NCBI RefSeq assembly: GCF_900101465.1 | Contig: NZ_FMZM01000009.1 | Location: 29,922-66,157, forward strand | DNA: 36,236 nucleotides | Source: Nocardioides lianchengensis | Lineage (GTDB): Bacteria > Actinomycetota > Actinomycetes > Propionibacteriales > Nocardioidaceae | Direction of reading: 5' to 3' | Shown: positions 1 to 7,662 of the stretch, piece after piece | Layout: each line of letters begins with the position of its first letter | How positions within the stretch are numbered: position 1 is the stretch's first letter | Made by a program: the position numbers and the translations under genes | The notes under the pieces: generated by a model | Database searches by the model: none | Told to the model about the DNA's origin: nothing | What the model saw: only the letters and a program-made list of their open reading frames with translations

Positions 1-67
1 GGTCGAGTAGCCGCTGAGGAACGAAGCGGCGTATCGAGACCCCCGCAGTCGCGCTCGCTACTCGACC
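1..67. repeat. REP-like intergenic repeat at the left edge
   Basis: The outer ten bases form an inverted pair: GGTCGAGTAG at 1-10 and CTACTCGACC at 58-67. Inside, GCCGCT (10-15) and AGCGGC (25-30) can form a hairpin, followed by GTATCGAGACC (31-41). Elements ending in GGTCTCGA and CTCGACC are scattered through many actinobacterial genomes; that family statement is from general knowledge. The right arm overlaps the 3' end of the amidotransferase gene and supplies its last two sense codons (Val-Glu) and its TAG stop. The element may extend left of the window. Confidence 0.7.
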
Positions 68-1842
68 AACGAGGGTCGGCCGACCGGTGCGCCTTCGGCC
101 ACGGAGGCGGCCAGGGTGAGGTTGACCACCAGGGCGGTGCTCGCGGGGTCCGGCGCGACCTCGCCGCGGACCACCCGGTCGAGCCACTCCTCGCGCAGCA
201 GCCCCGTGGCGCGCACGGGGTCGAGCAGCTCCGGGCGGTAGCGCCAGTACGACGTCACCCGGCTCGCGAGGGTGTCCCCGCCCGCGGGGGCACGACGCCC
301 CCCGGCCAGCCGCTGCCCGGCCTTGCGGACCGCGACCGCCCCCGTCGTACGGGCCCGGGCGGGCACCGCGGTCCAGCCCGGCTCCGCGTAGCGGCGGGGC
401 GGGGGCCGGCCGTCGAGGGGCAGGTCGGCCAGCTCGGGGTCGAGGGCCACCGACAGCCGGCCGAGGAAGCGCGAGGAGCGCTTGGCGGCCGGGGAGAGCG
501 CGGACACGGCGGCGACGAACCGGTCGTCGAGCATCGGGTTCGCGACCGCGCGCCGCTGACACACGGCCGTCTCGGTGGCGCCGGCCCAGCGCTGCATCCG
601 CTCGTCGAGGTAGAGCCGGTCGGTGGCGGCGAACCACGGCTCGCCATCGGCGGCCAGGACCCGGTGCACCTCGTCGAGCGCGAACTCGGCCGCCCAGGCG
701 GCGAAACCCGGCGCCAGGACGTCCGGCGCCACCGCCTCGTTGGCGTACATCCGCCACCGGGCCAGCCGGTGCGCCCGCCGGGCCGTGACGGGCGACGTCG
801 TCCCGAGGCCGAGGTAGTAGAAGCCGCGGGCGACCTCGCCGCCGAGCCCGGACAGCCGGGGGCCGGGCTCGGCCCGGGTCTCGGCCACGTCGAGCGCCGC
901 GCGGGCGACCGGGTCCGCCGCCAGCTCGAGCGCGTCGGCGGCCGCGACCGTGAGCGCCCAGGCGGTCGCCGGGTCGAGGTCGTCCAGGCCGGCGAGGTCG
1001 AGGACCTCGTGCCGCATCCCCCCGCGGCGGGCCAGGTCGGCGGCGATGGCGACGTCGGGGCTGCCCGGCACCCCCAGGGTCAGCACCCGCAGCCCGCGCC
1101 GGCGTGCCGGGTCGATCGCCGAGAGCAGCAGCCGGGAGTCCTGGCCGCCGGTGAGCTGCAGGACCGGGTCGGGGTGGTCGTCGAGGTACGCCGCGAGGTA
1201 GCCGCGCAGCAGGTCGCGGCAGGCGGTGACGGTGGCCGCGACGTCGGACGCCGAGCCCGCTGCCGGTCGAGCGGGGCGGACGTCGCGGAGGTCCAGCCGG
1301 CCGCCGTGCAGGCGCAGCAGGCTCCCGGCCGGCACCTGCTCGACGCCGGCGAAGAGGGTGCGCCGGCCGAGCTGCCAGCCGAGCCGGCTCTGGATCGCGA
1401 CCGCCTCGAGGTCGAGGCCCGTCGGCGCCAGCGCGGCGAGCACCCGGGCGGAGCTGGACAGCGCCGCCCAGCCGGGTCCCCGGCGCAGGTAGAGCTGCCG
1501 CAGGCCGAGCGGGTCCACCGCGGCGACCACCGCCCCGTCGTCGTCGCGGGTGACCGCGGCGAAGGGCGGCAGCACCTCGGCGAGCAGCGGGAGGTCCGGT
1601 CCGCAGAGGGCCCGGCGTACCGCCGCGGGCGTGAGGGGCCGGTCGTGCCGGCGGGCCTCGGCGGTGAGGACCAGGGCCGGCTCCGGCCCCCGCTCGGGCC
1701 CCCAGGTCGCCAGGGCCACGCCGGCGGCCGCCGACCGGCCGGCGGGGACGCCGAGCACCCCGAGGCCGCGGTCGAGGAGGCCGTCGGCCTCCCGCCCGAC
1801 GGCGGAGACCGCGACGAAGCCGGGCGCGGACGCGTCGCTCAC
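58..1842 (-). CDS. AsnB-like amidotransferase lacking the glutaminase cysteine
   Basis: This is a 594-residue asparagine-synthase-like protein. Family members adenylate a carboxylate and join it to an amine. The synthetase PP-loop is visible as LTGGQDSRLLL, a TGGxDS variant of the usual SGGxDS, a little past the middle. The N-terminal half resembles the class II glutamine amidotransferase fold (PLGLRQLYL, then VEQVPAGSLLRL), but the protein begins V-S-D-A-S. It therefore lacks the Cys at position 2 that releases ammonia from glutamine. It probably uses another amine donor, as beta-lactam synthetases and lasso-peptide cyclases do. The GTG start overlaps the ACP stop (GTGA). It is last in the five-gene cassette, so it may form an amide with an ACP-bound acyl group or a sugar carboxylate; that is inference. 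Its C-terminus ends inside the REP-like repeat. Confidence 0.85.
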   Translation of the reverse strand: MSDASAPGFVAVSAVGREADGLLDRGLGVLGVPAGRSAAAGVALATWGPERGPEPALVLTAEARRHDRPLTPAAVRRALCGPDLPLLAEVLPPFAAVTRDDDGAVVAAVDPLGLRQLYLRRGPGWAALSSSARVLAALAPTGLDLEAVAIQSRLGWQLGRRTLFAGVEQVPAGSLLRLHGGRLDLRDVRPARPAAGSASDVAATVTACRDLLRGYLAAYLDDHPDPVLQLTGGQDSRLLLSAIDPARRRGLRVLTLGVPGSPDVAIAADLARRGGMRHEVLDLAGLDDLDPATAWALTVAAADALELAADPVARAALDVAETRAEPGPRLSGLGGEVARGFYYLGLGTTSPVTARRAHRLARWRMYANEAVAPDVLAPGFAAWAAEFALDEVHRVLAADGEPWFAATDRLYLDERMQRWAGATETAVCQRRAVANPMLDDRFVAAVSALSPAAKRSSRFLGRLSVALDPELADLPLDGRPPPRRYAEPGWTAVPARARTTGAVAVRKAGQRLAGGRRAPAGGDTLASRVTSYWRYRPELLDPVRATGLLREEWLDRVVRGEVAPDPASTALVVNLTLAASVAEGAPVGRPSLVE

Positions 1843-2114
1843 GCCCCGCCGGTCCGGTCGTGCACGTACGCGCTGAGGCTGCCGAGGGTGGCGAACAGCT
1901 CGCCCGTGACGTCGGCGTCGTCGACGACGATGTCGAACTCCTCCTCGAGGGCGACGGCCAGCTCGAGGACGGCGAGCGAGTCCAGCTCGGGCAGCTCCCC
2001 GAGCAGCGGCGTCGTCGGGTCGAGCAGGTGCGCGCGGTCCTCGAGGCCGAGGACACGAACCAGGACGGCCCGCACCTGCGGGAACGGGTCGGGACGGGTG
2101 GCGGACTGGGACAC
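1839..2114 (-). CDS. Acyl carrier protein
   Basis: This is a 91-residue acidic protein with the carrier-protein signature ELDSLAVLEL, whose Ser is the expected 4'-phosphopantetheine site. An acidic helix (ALEEEFDIVVDD) follows. I chose the GTG at 2114 because AGGAG lies five bases upstream; a longer reading back to 2303 has no such support and would run through the decarboxylase gene. The gene lies 35 bp after the PLP decarboxylase and overlaps the amidotransferase start by four bases. With the adenylating ligase two genes upstream it forms a loading pair like DltA/DltC. The likely cargo is an amino acid or small acid bound as a thioester, which is inference. Confidence 0.88.
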   Translation of the reverse strand: MSQSATRPDPFPQVRAVLVRVLGLEDRAHLLDPTTPLLGELPELDSLAVLELAVALEEEFDIVVDDADVTGELFATLGSLSAYVHDRTGGA

Positions 2115-2149
2115 GGTGACTCCTGATCTCCTGCGGGACGGGTGGGCGC

Positions 2150-3403
2150 TCAGACCAGGACCTCGGCGGGCGCCGGGTGGCCGAGGAACTGCTGGGGGCT
2201 GGCCGTGCGCCCGTAGGCACCGGCCTGGAAGAGCACGACCAGGTCGCCGACGTCGGCGACCGGCAGCTCGACCTCGTGGCCGAGGACGTCGAGCGGGGTG
2301 CACAGGCAGCCGACGACGTCGACGGTCTCCACCTCGCCGCCGCCGAGACGGGTGCCGACGGCGATCGGGTAGTTGCGCCGGATCACCTGGCCGAGGTTGC
2401 CGGTCGCGGCGAGCTGGTGGTGCAGCCCGCCGTCGACGACCAGGTAGGTCCGCCCGCGCGAGACCTTGCGGTCGACGACCCGGGTGACGTAGACCCCGGA
2501 CTCGCCGACGAGGAAGCGACCGAGCTCGAGGACGACGTGGGCGTCGGGCTGCCGGGGCCGGACCCGCTCCTCGACCAGCCGGGCCAGCGTCCCGCCGACC
2601 TCCGCCGGGTCGAGCGGCCGGTCGCGCTCGGCGTACGGGATGCCGAGGCCGCCGCCCAGGTTCAGGTAGCGCAGCGGGGCCGGGAGCCGCTCGGCCAGCG
2701 CCAGCAGCAGGTCGACGGTGTGCTCCTGGGCCTGGCGGAGCAGGTCGGGGTGCAGGTTCTGCGAGCCGGCGAAGAGGTGGAAGCCCTCGACCGCGAGGTC
2801 CAGGTCGGCCAGCAGCACCAGCAGGTGCGGGACCTCCTCGGCGTCCACCCCGAACTGCTGGGGACCGCCGCCCATCCGCATCCCCGAGCCCTGCACGGCG
2901 AAGTCGGGGTTCACCCGTACGGCGACCCGCGGGCGGATGCCGAGGCCCTCGCCCACCCGCACCACCCGGACCGCCTCGCGGGCCGACTCGAGCTCGATCA
3001 GCACGCCGGCGGCGACAGCGACGGACAGCTCGGCGTCGGTCTTGCCCGGGCCGGCGAAGCTGACCCGGTCGGGCGACTTCCCGGTGTCCAGGGCGACCGC
3101 CAGCTCGCCGGCCGAGGCCACGTCCAACCAGTCGACCAGACCCGCCAGATGCCCGACCAGGGCCGGCATCGGGTTGGCCTTGACGGCGTACCCGAGCTCG
3201 ACGGCGTCGCCGAGCCCGGCCCGCAGGGCGCCGACCGCGCGGGTGACCCCGGCCCGGTCGTAGGCGAAGAACGGGGTCGACCCGACCCGGGCGGCCAGCC
3301 GGCCCAGGGGCACGCCACCGACCAGGAGCTCCTCTCCGGCGTTCCCGAAGCGGTCGAGGTGCCGGTCGGTCGCAGCGCTCACCGAGCGGTCCACGGTGCT
3401 CAC
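2150..3403 (-). CDS. PLP-dependent amino-acid decarboxylase, DapDC/ODC (fold type III) family
   Basis: This 417-residue protein belongs to the alanine-racemase-fold decarboxylases (diaminopimelate, ornithine or arginine type). The PLP lysine is K75 in GYAVKANP. The glycine loop LGGGLGIPY binds the cofactor phosphate. GCLCTPLDVLG and QAGAYGRTAS match the C-terminal active-site blocks, although the family's usual C-E-S is C-T-P here. It starts at GTG 3403, overlapping the stop of the ligase gene (GTGA). In exosortase-A EPS loci a PLP decarboxylase of this family sits beside an AMP-forming acyl ligase, as here. The substrate cannot be read from the sequence. A housekeeping LysA role is less likely given the neighbours. 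Confidence 0.87.
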   Translation of the reverse strand: MSTVDRSVSAATDRHLDRFGNAGEELLVGGVPLGRLAARVGSTPFFAYDRAGVTRAVGALRAGLGDAVELGYAVKANPMPALVGHLAGLVDWLDVASAGELAVALDTGKSPDRVSFAGPGKTDAELSVAVAAGVLIELESAREAVRVVRVGEGLGIRPRVAVRVNPDFAVQGSGMRMGGGPQQFGVDAEEVPHLLVLLADLDLAVEGFHLFAGSQNLHPDLLRQAQEHTVDLLLALAERLPAPLRYLNLGGGLGIPYAERDRPLDPAEVGGTLARLVEERVRPRQPDAHVVLELGRFLVGESGVYVTRVVDRKVSRGRTYLVVDGGLHHQLAATGNLGQVIRRNYPIAVGTRLGGGEVETVDVVGCLCTPLDVLGHEVELPVADVGDLVVLFQAGAYGRTASPQQFLGHPAPAEVLV

Positions 3404-4980
3404 GAGACGTCCTCGCGGATCCGCACCCGGTCGAGCTTGCCGTTGGGCGAGCGCGGCAGCCGGGCCCGGACCCGGACCTCGCTCGGCACCATGAACAGCG
3501 GCAGCCGGCGACGGAGCACGGCGAGCAGGGCGCCGGGGTCGGCGAGGTCGGTGTGCTCCTCTGACCGCGGGCTGACCACCAGGACGATCCGCTGGCCCAG
3601 CCGCTCGTCGGGCACGCCGAGCGCGACGGCGTCGCCGACCAGCCCGCTGTCGTGGGCGGCCTCCTCCACCTCGGTCGGGCTGACCCGGTAGCCGGAGGTC
3701 TTGATCATGTCGTCGCGCCGGCCGACGAAGTAGAGGAAGCCCTCGGCGTCGGTGCGCACGGTGTCGCCCGACCAGACCGCCAGCTCGGGGGTGCGCCAGC
3801 CGGCGACCGTGCCGGGCAGCGGCCGGAACCGCTCCGCGCTGCGCTCCGGGTCGTTCCAGTAGCCGAGCGCGACGAAGGGCCCGCGGTGCACCAGCTCGCC
3901 CTCCTCCCCCGGCGCGGCCGGGGTCCCGTCCGGGCGCAGGACGAGGATCTCGGCGCCCGGGACCGCCTTGCCGATCGAGTCCGGCCGCCGGTCCACCTCG
4001 GCCGGGTCCAGGTACGTCGACCGGAACGCCTCGGTCAGGCCGTACATCAGGAAGGGCCGGGCCTGCGGGAAGAGCACCCGGAGCCGGTCCAGCGTGGCCC
4101 GGGGCAGCCGTCCTCCGGTGGTGGCCAGGTAGCGCAGCCGCACCCCGTCGGCCGGCCACGCCGCCTCGGCCAGCTGGGCCCAGAGCGGGGGCACGCAGGT
4201 CAGCCCGGTCACCCCGTGCTCGACGCAGAGCCGGACGACGTCGGCCGGTGCCAGGTAGTTGACCAGCACGACGTGGGCGCCGACCGCGAAGGTCGTCGTC
4301 AGCTGGCTCAGGCCCGCGTCGAAGCTCAGCGGCAGCGCCGCGAGCACGACGTCCTCGGGGCGGTGCTCCAGGTAGCCGGCCACGCTCTCGGCGCCGGCCA
4401 GCAGGTTGCGGTGGGTCAGCACGACGCCCTTGGGCCGGCCGGTGCTGCCCGAGGTGTAGAGGATCGCGGCCAGGTCTCCCTCAACCCCGCGATACGACGG
4501 GCCGCCCCGGTCCGACCCGGCGGCCAGCGCGTCGGCCCACGGCACCAGCCGCGAGCCGTCCTGGTCGCGACCGCTGCCCGCGGGCGCGTCGACCAGCACG
4601 ACGACCTCCGGCGCCGGGCCGGGGCACGGCTCGGCGTGCAGCGCCTGCCACCGCTGCCGGGTGGTCACCAGCAGCCGGACCTCGCAGTCGGCGAGCACGT
4701 GCCCCACCTGGGCCGGCTTGAGGACCGGGTTGACCGGCACGAACACCCCGCCCGCGGCCGAGGTGGCGAAGATCGTCTCGACGGTCTCGAGGCGCTTGTC
4801 GAGCAGGATCCCCACCCGGTCGCTGCGGGCGAGGCCGAGGCCGCGCAGTCCGGCCGCGAGCGCGTGCACGCGGGCCGCGAGCTCGCCGTACGGGACGGTC
4901 GCGGCGCGGTCGGTCAGCGCCGGCCGGTCGGGATGCAGCCGGGCCTGCTCGTCGAGCAGGTCGTGGAGGTGGACGCGCAT
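3400..4980 (-). CDS. AMP-forming acyl-CoA/acyl-ACP ligase (ANL superfamily)
   Basis: This is a 526-residue adenylating enzyme. The P-loop YTSGSTGRPKG is at about 175-185, the A5-type motif YGLTEAF is in the middle, and the A7/A8 block SGDTVRTDAEGFLYFVGRRD follows. SPNGKLDR, with the catalytic Lys near 515, lies close to the C-terminus. These show an intact carboxylate-activating enzyme. ATG 4980 is preferred over the GTG at 5019 because GAGGAG (4988-4993) sits seven bases before it. Either start places the gene in the same operon as the GNAT-like gene. Two genes downstream is the ACP, so the product is probably an acyl- or aminoacyl-ACP (inference). It resembles the ligases tied to exosortase-A EPS loci. 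Confidence 0.88.
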   Translation of the reverse strand: MRVHLHDLLDEQARLHPDRPALTDRAATVPYGELAARVHALAAGLRGLGLARSDRVGILLDKRLETVETIFATSAAGGVFVPVNPVLKPAQVGHVLADCEVRLLVTTRQRWQALHAEPCPGPAPEVVVLVDAPAGSGRDQDGSRLVPWADALAAGSDRGGPSYRGVEGDLAAILYTSGSTGRPKGVVLTHRNLLAGAESVAGYLEHRPEDVVLAALPLSFDAGLSQLTTTFAVGAHVVLVNYLAPADVVRLCVEHGVTGLTCVPPLWAQLAEAAWPADGVRLRYLATTGGRLPRATLDRLRVLFPQARPFLMYGLTEAFRSTYLDPAEVDRRPDSIGKAVPGAEILVLRPDGTPAAPGEEGELVHRGPFVALGYWNDPERSAERFRPLPGTVAGWRTPELAVWSGDTVRTDAEGFLYFVGRRDDMIKTSGYRVSPTEVEEAAHDSGLVGDAVALGVPDERLGQRIVLVVSPRSEEHTDLADPGALLAVLRRRLPLFMVPSEVRVRARLPRSPNGKLDRVRIREDVS

Positions 4981-4987
4981 CGAGGGA

Positions 4988-4993
4988 CTCCTC
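4988..4993 (-). promoter_or_regulatory. Shine-Dalgarno that fixes the ligase start
   Basis: GAGGAG on the minus strand lies seven bases from ATG 4980. The alternative GTG at 5019 only gains a short Pro/Ser-rich extension. Confidence 0.6.
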
Positions 4994-5015
4994 GGGACGG
5001 GGATGGACGGCGCCG

Positions 5016-5897
5016 TCACCACGGCACCAGGACGAGCTCGCTGTAGAGGTCGTCGACGGCCTCGACCGGGACGTCGCCGCGGACGAGCTTCGGGCGGGGC
5101 TGGCGGAGGAGCACCGAGCCGGGAGGTCGACCACCGGTCACCCGCAGCTCCGCGAGGGTGAACGGCAGCCCGCGGGCGAGCAGGTGGCGGGCCAGGTCGG
5201 GCCGGCAGCGCCGCAGCAGCGCCGGGTCCGACACGTGCAGCAGGGACGCGAACAGCCGCAGCCCCCGGCGCCGGGACGGCCGGTAGACGACGTAGCAGCG
5301 CGCCCCGGACGGCTCCTCGAGCAGCACGTGGTGGACGGCGCGGGCGTGCCGGTGGTCGCGGAGGACCACGCGGTCCGTCCCGGTCAGGCGCCGCTCGATC
5401 TCCGCCGGGTCGTCGTACAGCCGGGCCCGGCGGGGGCCCGGCAGGTTGGGCACCAGGGCCGTCGTGGTGTCGAGGTGGCGGAACCCCAGCCGCTCGTCGA
5501 TGGCCACCACCGACCCGCTGGGCGAGAGATCGGTGAAGACGTGCCCGCGCTGACCGAGCGCGGCCAGCAGCAGCCGCAGGCCGCGGTCGCGGTAGGGCTC
5601 CAGGACGCACCAGGCGCCGAGGTTGCAGAACCGGACCTCGCGGCCCTCGACCTCGCGGTCCGCGTAGAAGGCGAGCTGCACGCCGACCAGCCGGTCCTCC
5701 GCCCGCAGCAGGAAGCCGTGGTTGGGGGCGTCGACCGGCCAGGTGGGCACGGCGGCGGCCGCCCAGGCGGCGGCGCTGAGGCGCGGGTCGAGGTGGTCGT
5801 GCAGGAACGCCCCCACCTCCGGCAGGTCGGACCGGTGGACGGGCGACACCCGGACGGGGGCACCGGTGACGAGCCCGGTCGGAGGGAGGTCGGCCAT
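5016..5897 (-). CDS. GNAT-like acyltransferase heading the decoration operon
   Basis: This is a 293-residue soluble protein. Its first half fits a GNAT acetyltransferase fold: a strand carrying LVGVQLAFY, then FCNLGAWCVLEPYRDRGLRLLL, which resembles the acyl-CoA pyrophosphate loop region. The C-terminal half is not recognised. It is the first gene of the five-gene cassette, and its stop lies within the 5' end of the longer ligase reading. GNAT-like genes also accompany the ligase/decarboxylase cassette in exosortase-A loci (family knowledge). No good Shine-Dalgarno precedes ATG 5897. TAGCGT at 5905-5910 could be a -10 box giving a leaderless message. The CCCC-N6-GGGG dyad ends 53 nt upstream. 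The substrate is unknown. Confidence 0.75.
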   Translation of the reverse strand: MADLPPTGLVTGAPVRVSPVHRSDLPEVGAFLHDHLDPRLSAAAWAAAAVPTWPVDAPNHGFLLRAEDRLVGVQLAFYADREVEGREVRFCNLGAWCVLEPYRDRGLRLLLAALGQRGHVFTDLSPSGSVVAIDERLGFRHLDTTTALVPNLPGPRRARLYDDPAEIERRLTGTDRVVLRDHRHARAVHHVLLEEPSGARCYVVYRPSRRRGLRLFASLLHVSDPALLRRCRPDLARHLLARGLPFTLAELRVTGGRPPGSVLLRQPRPKLVRGDVPVEAVDDLYSELVLVPW

Positions 5898-5950
5898 GAC
5901 AGGGACGCTAGGGAGGCGGCGGCGCCGTACCGTCGGGTCGCGGTGCGCGT

Positions 5951-5964
5951 ACCCAATCCTGGGG
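5951..5964. promoter_or_regulatory. Dyad site b, ACCC-N6-GGGG
   Basis: ACCC-AATCCT-GGGG lies in the middle of the 119-bp divergent intergenic region. It is 53 nt from the GNAT start on the minus strand and 52 nt from the GT2 start on the plus strand. It matches the dyad found in front of the other EPS operons, with one arm base changed. Confidence 0.5.
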
Positions 5965-6016
5965 AGCGACCGACGCGAGCACCGCGGCCCCGGGGTCGCG
6001 CGCCCACGCTCGCACC

Positions 6017-6904
6017 ATGAGCGAGACCGCGCCGTCCTCCCCGCCCGCCCGCGCCAGCGTGGTGGTGGCCGCCCACGACGAGGAGCAGGTCATCGAGCGG
6101 ACGCTCCGCGCCCTGCTGGCCGGCGCCGACCCCGGCGAGCTGGAGGTGGTGGTCGTGGCGAACGGCTGCACCGACCGGACCGCCGAGCGGGCCCGCCGGA
6201 TCGCCGGCGTGACGGTGCTGGAGTCGGAGCGGCCGAGCAAGACCGAGGCGCTGCGGCGCGGGGACCGGGTCGCCACCGCGTTCCCCCGGATCTACCTGGA
6301 CGCCGACATCCCCACCTCCGTGACGGCCGTACGCCGGCTCTGCGCCGCCCTCGACGGACCGGGTGCCCCGCTGGTGGCCGTGCCGTCGCGCCGGGTCGAC
6401 GTGACCGGCCGGCCGTGGCCGGTCCGGGCCTACACCGCCGTGCACCGCCGGCTCCCCGTCGTCGAGAAGGGGCTCTTCGGACGCGGGATGATCGCGCTCT
6501 CCGAGGCCGGTCGGGGCCGGTTCACCGACTTCCCCGACGTGGTGGCCGACGACCTCTTCCTGGACTCGCTGTTCACCGACGCCGAGCGGGTCCGGCTGCC
6601 GGACGTCGCGACCACCGTCGAGGCGCCGCTGCGGACCGGCGACCTGGTCCGGCGGCTGGCCCGGGTCCGCCGCGGGAACGCCGAGCTGCGCCGACGCCCG
6701 ACCACCCCCGGCGCCGTCGTACGGCGGAGCGAGCGCAGCGCCTGGCTCCGCGACGTCGTCCTGCCCCGGCCCTGGCTGGCCCCGGCCGCGACCGTGTACG
6801 TCGCCCTCACCGGCTGGGCCGCCCTGCAGGCCCGCCGGGTGCCGCCGGCCGGCGCCGCCGCCTGGGGCCGCGACGCGTCGACCCGCACCGGGCTGGCCCG
6901 GTGA
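6017..6904 (+). CDS. GT2-family glycosyltransferase
   Basis: This is a 295-residue GT-A-fold glycosyltransferase. It begins with the typical strand ASVVVAAHDEE, then has VVVVANGCTDRT and the metal-binding DAD in YLDADIP at 95-97. A later acidic motif, VVADDLFLD, fits the catalytic region. One hydrophobic stretch near 250-275 (AATVYVALTGWAAL) may anchor it to the membrane. There is no clear Shine-Dalgarno before ATG 6017, and the dyad site b ends 52 nt upstream, which would suit a leaderless transcript. The stop overlaps the deacetylase start (GTGA), so the two are translationally coupled. Acceptor and donor are unknown. Confidence 0.85.
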   Translation: MSETAPSSPPARASVVVAAHDEEQVIERTLRALLAGADPGELEVVVVANGCTDRTAERARRIAGVTVLESERPSKTEALRRGDRVATAFPRIYLDADIPTSVTAVRRLCAALDGPGAPLVAVPSRRVDVTGRPWPVRAYTAVHRRLPVVEKGLFGRGMIALSEAGRGRFTDFPDVVADDLFLDSLFTDAERVRLPDVATTVEAPLRTGDLVRRLARVRRGNAELRRRPTTPGAVVRRSERSAWLRDVVLPRPWLAPAATVYVALTGWAALQARRVPPAGAAAWGRDASTRTGLAR

Positions 6905-7563
6905 CCACCCACGTCAACCTCTGCTTCCACGGGATCGGCCGGCCGGGGCCCGAGCGCGAGCCGGGCGAATCGTCGTACTGGATCGGGACGGACCTGTTCC
7001 ACCGGGTGCTGGACCTGGTGGCCGACGACCCGCGGGTGCGGCTGAGCTTCGACGACGGCAACGCCTCGGACGTCGAGGTCGCGCTCCCCGCCCTCGTCGA
7101 GCGCGGGCTGCACGCGACCTTCTTCGTGCTCGCCGGCCGGCTCGACGACCCCCGGAGCCTGGACGCCGACGGGGTACGGCTGCTGCAGGCGCACGGCATG
7201 ACCGTCGGCACGCACGGCATGGACCACCGACCCTGGCGCGGGATGGACCCCGCCACCGCGACCCGCGAGCTCGACCGGGCCCGCACCGACCTCGCGGCCG
7301 TGACCGGCCGACCGGTGGAGCACGCGGCGCTCCCGCTCGGGCGCTACGACCGGGTGCTGCTGAGCCGGCTGCGCGCCCGGGGCTACGCCGGCGTGCACAC
7401 CAGCGACCGGGCCTGGGCCCGCGAGGGGGCCTGGCTGCAGCCTCGCTTCAGCCTGCGGGCGACCGACACCCTCGAGGATCTGCGGCACGACGTCCTCCGG
7501 CCGCCCGCGCTGCCGCGCCGGCTCCGTCGCGAGCTGGTCGGCGGGCTCAAGCGGCTGCGCTGA
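6901..7563 (+). CDS. NodB-type polysaccharide deacetylase
   Basis: This 220-residue protein has the carbohydrate esterase 4 motifs. SFDDGN is at 49-54, with the catalytic and metal-binding aspartates. THGMDHRPW supplies the zinc-binding H-x3-H (H105, H109). PLGRYD and the C-terminal GYAGVHTSDR fit later motifs. Such enzymes remove N- or O-acetyl groups from polysaccharides. No signal peptide is visible, so it may act on lipid-linked or cytoplasmic intermediates, or be exported another way. GTG 6901 overlaps the stop of the GT2 gene. A deacetylase of this family is a regular member of exosortase-A EPS loci, which strengthens the resemblance of this locus to them. Confidence 0.87.
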   Translation: MTTHVNLCFHGIGRPGPEREPGESSYWIGTDLFHRVLDLVADDPRVRLSFDDGNASDVEVALPALVERGLHATFFVLAGRLDDPRSLDADGVRLLQAHGMTVGTHGMDHRPWRGMDPATATRELDRARTDLAAVTGRPVEHAALPLGRYDRVLLSRLRARGYAGVHTSDRAWAREGAWLQPRFSLRATDTLEDLRHDVLRPPALPRRLRRELVGGLKRLR

Positions 7564-7590
7564 GGGGCCGGCCGGGGTCGACGTCGCGCC

Positions 7591-7656
7591 GGGGTAGTCC
7601 GTCACACAGGGGTTGCTAAGAGCGCTCTTAGCAACCCCTGTGTGACGGATTACCCC
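7591..7656. repeat. 66-bp near-perfect palindrome between convergent genes
   Basis: The left arm (7591-7623) and right arm (7624-7656) are inverted copies of 33 bp with one mismatch (7597 G opposite 7650 T, a G-U pair in plus-strand RNA). There is no spacer; the centre is GAGCGCTC. It fills the gap between the convergent deacetylase and GT2 genes, ending 7 bp before the latter's stop. A bidirectional terminator is the simplest role. However, it has no T-tract, its arms are less GC-rich than the surroundings, and they are longer than usual for a terminator. It could instead be a mobile repeat. Confidence 0.8.
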
Positions 7657-7662
7657 ACCACC

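Noticed and set aside
1839..2303. Longer ACP reading of 154 residues
   Set aside because: The extra N-terminus is Arg/Pro-rich antisense-like sequence overlapping the decarboxylase gene; the GTG at 2114 has a good ribosome site.
664..2487. Plus-strand open frame of 607 codons
   Set aside because: It is a shadow of the amidotransferase, ACP and decarboxylase genes, with no domain and no ribosome site.
7591..7656. Terminal inverted repeats of an insertion sequence
   Set aside because: The arms are directly adjacent with no transposase between them or nearby.
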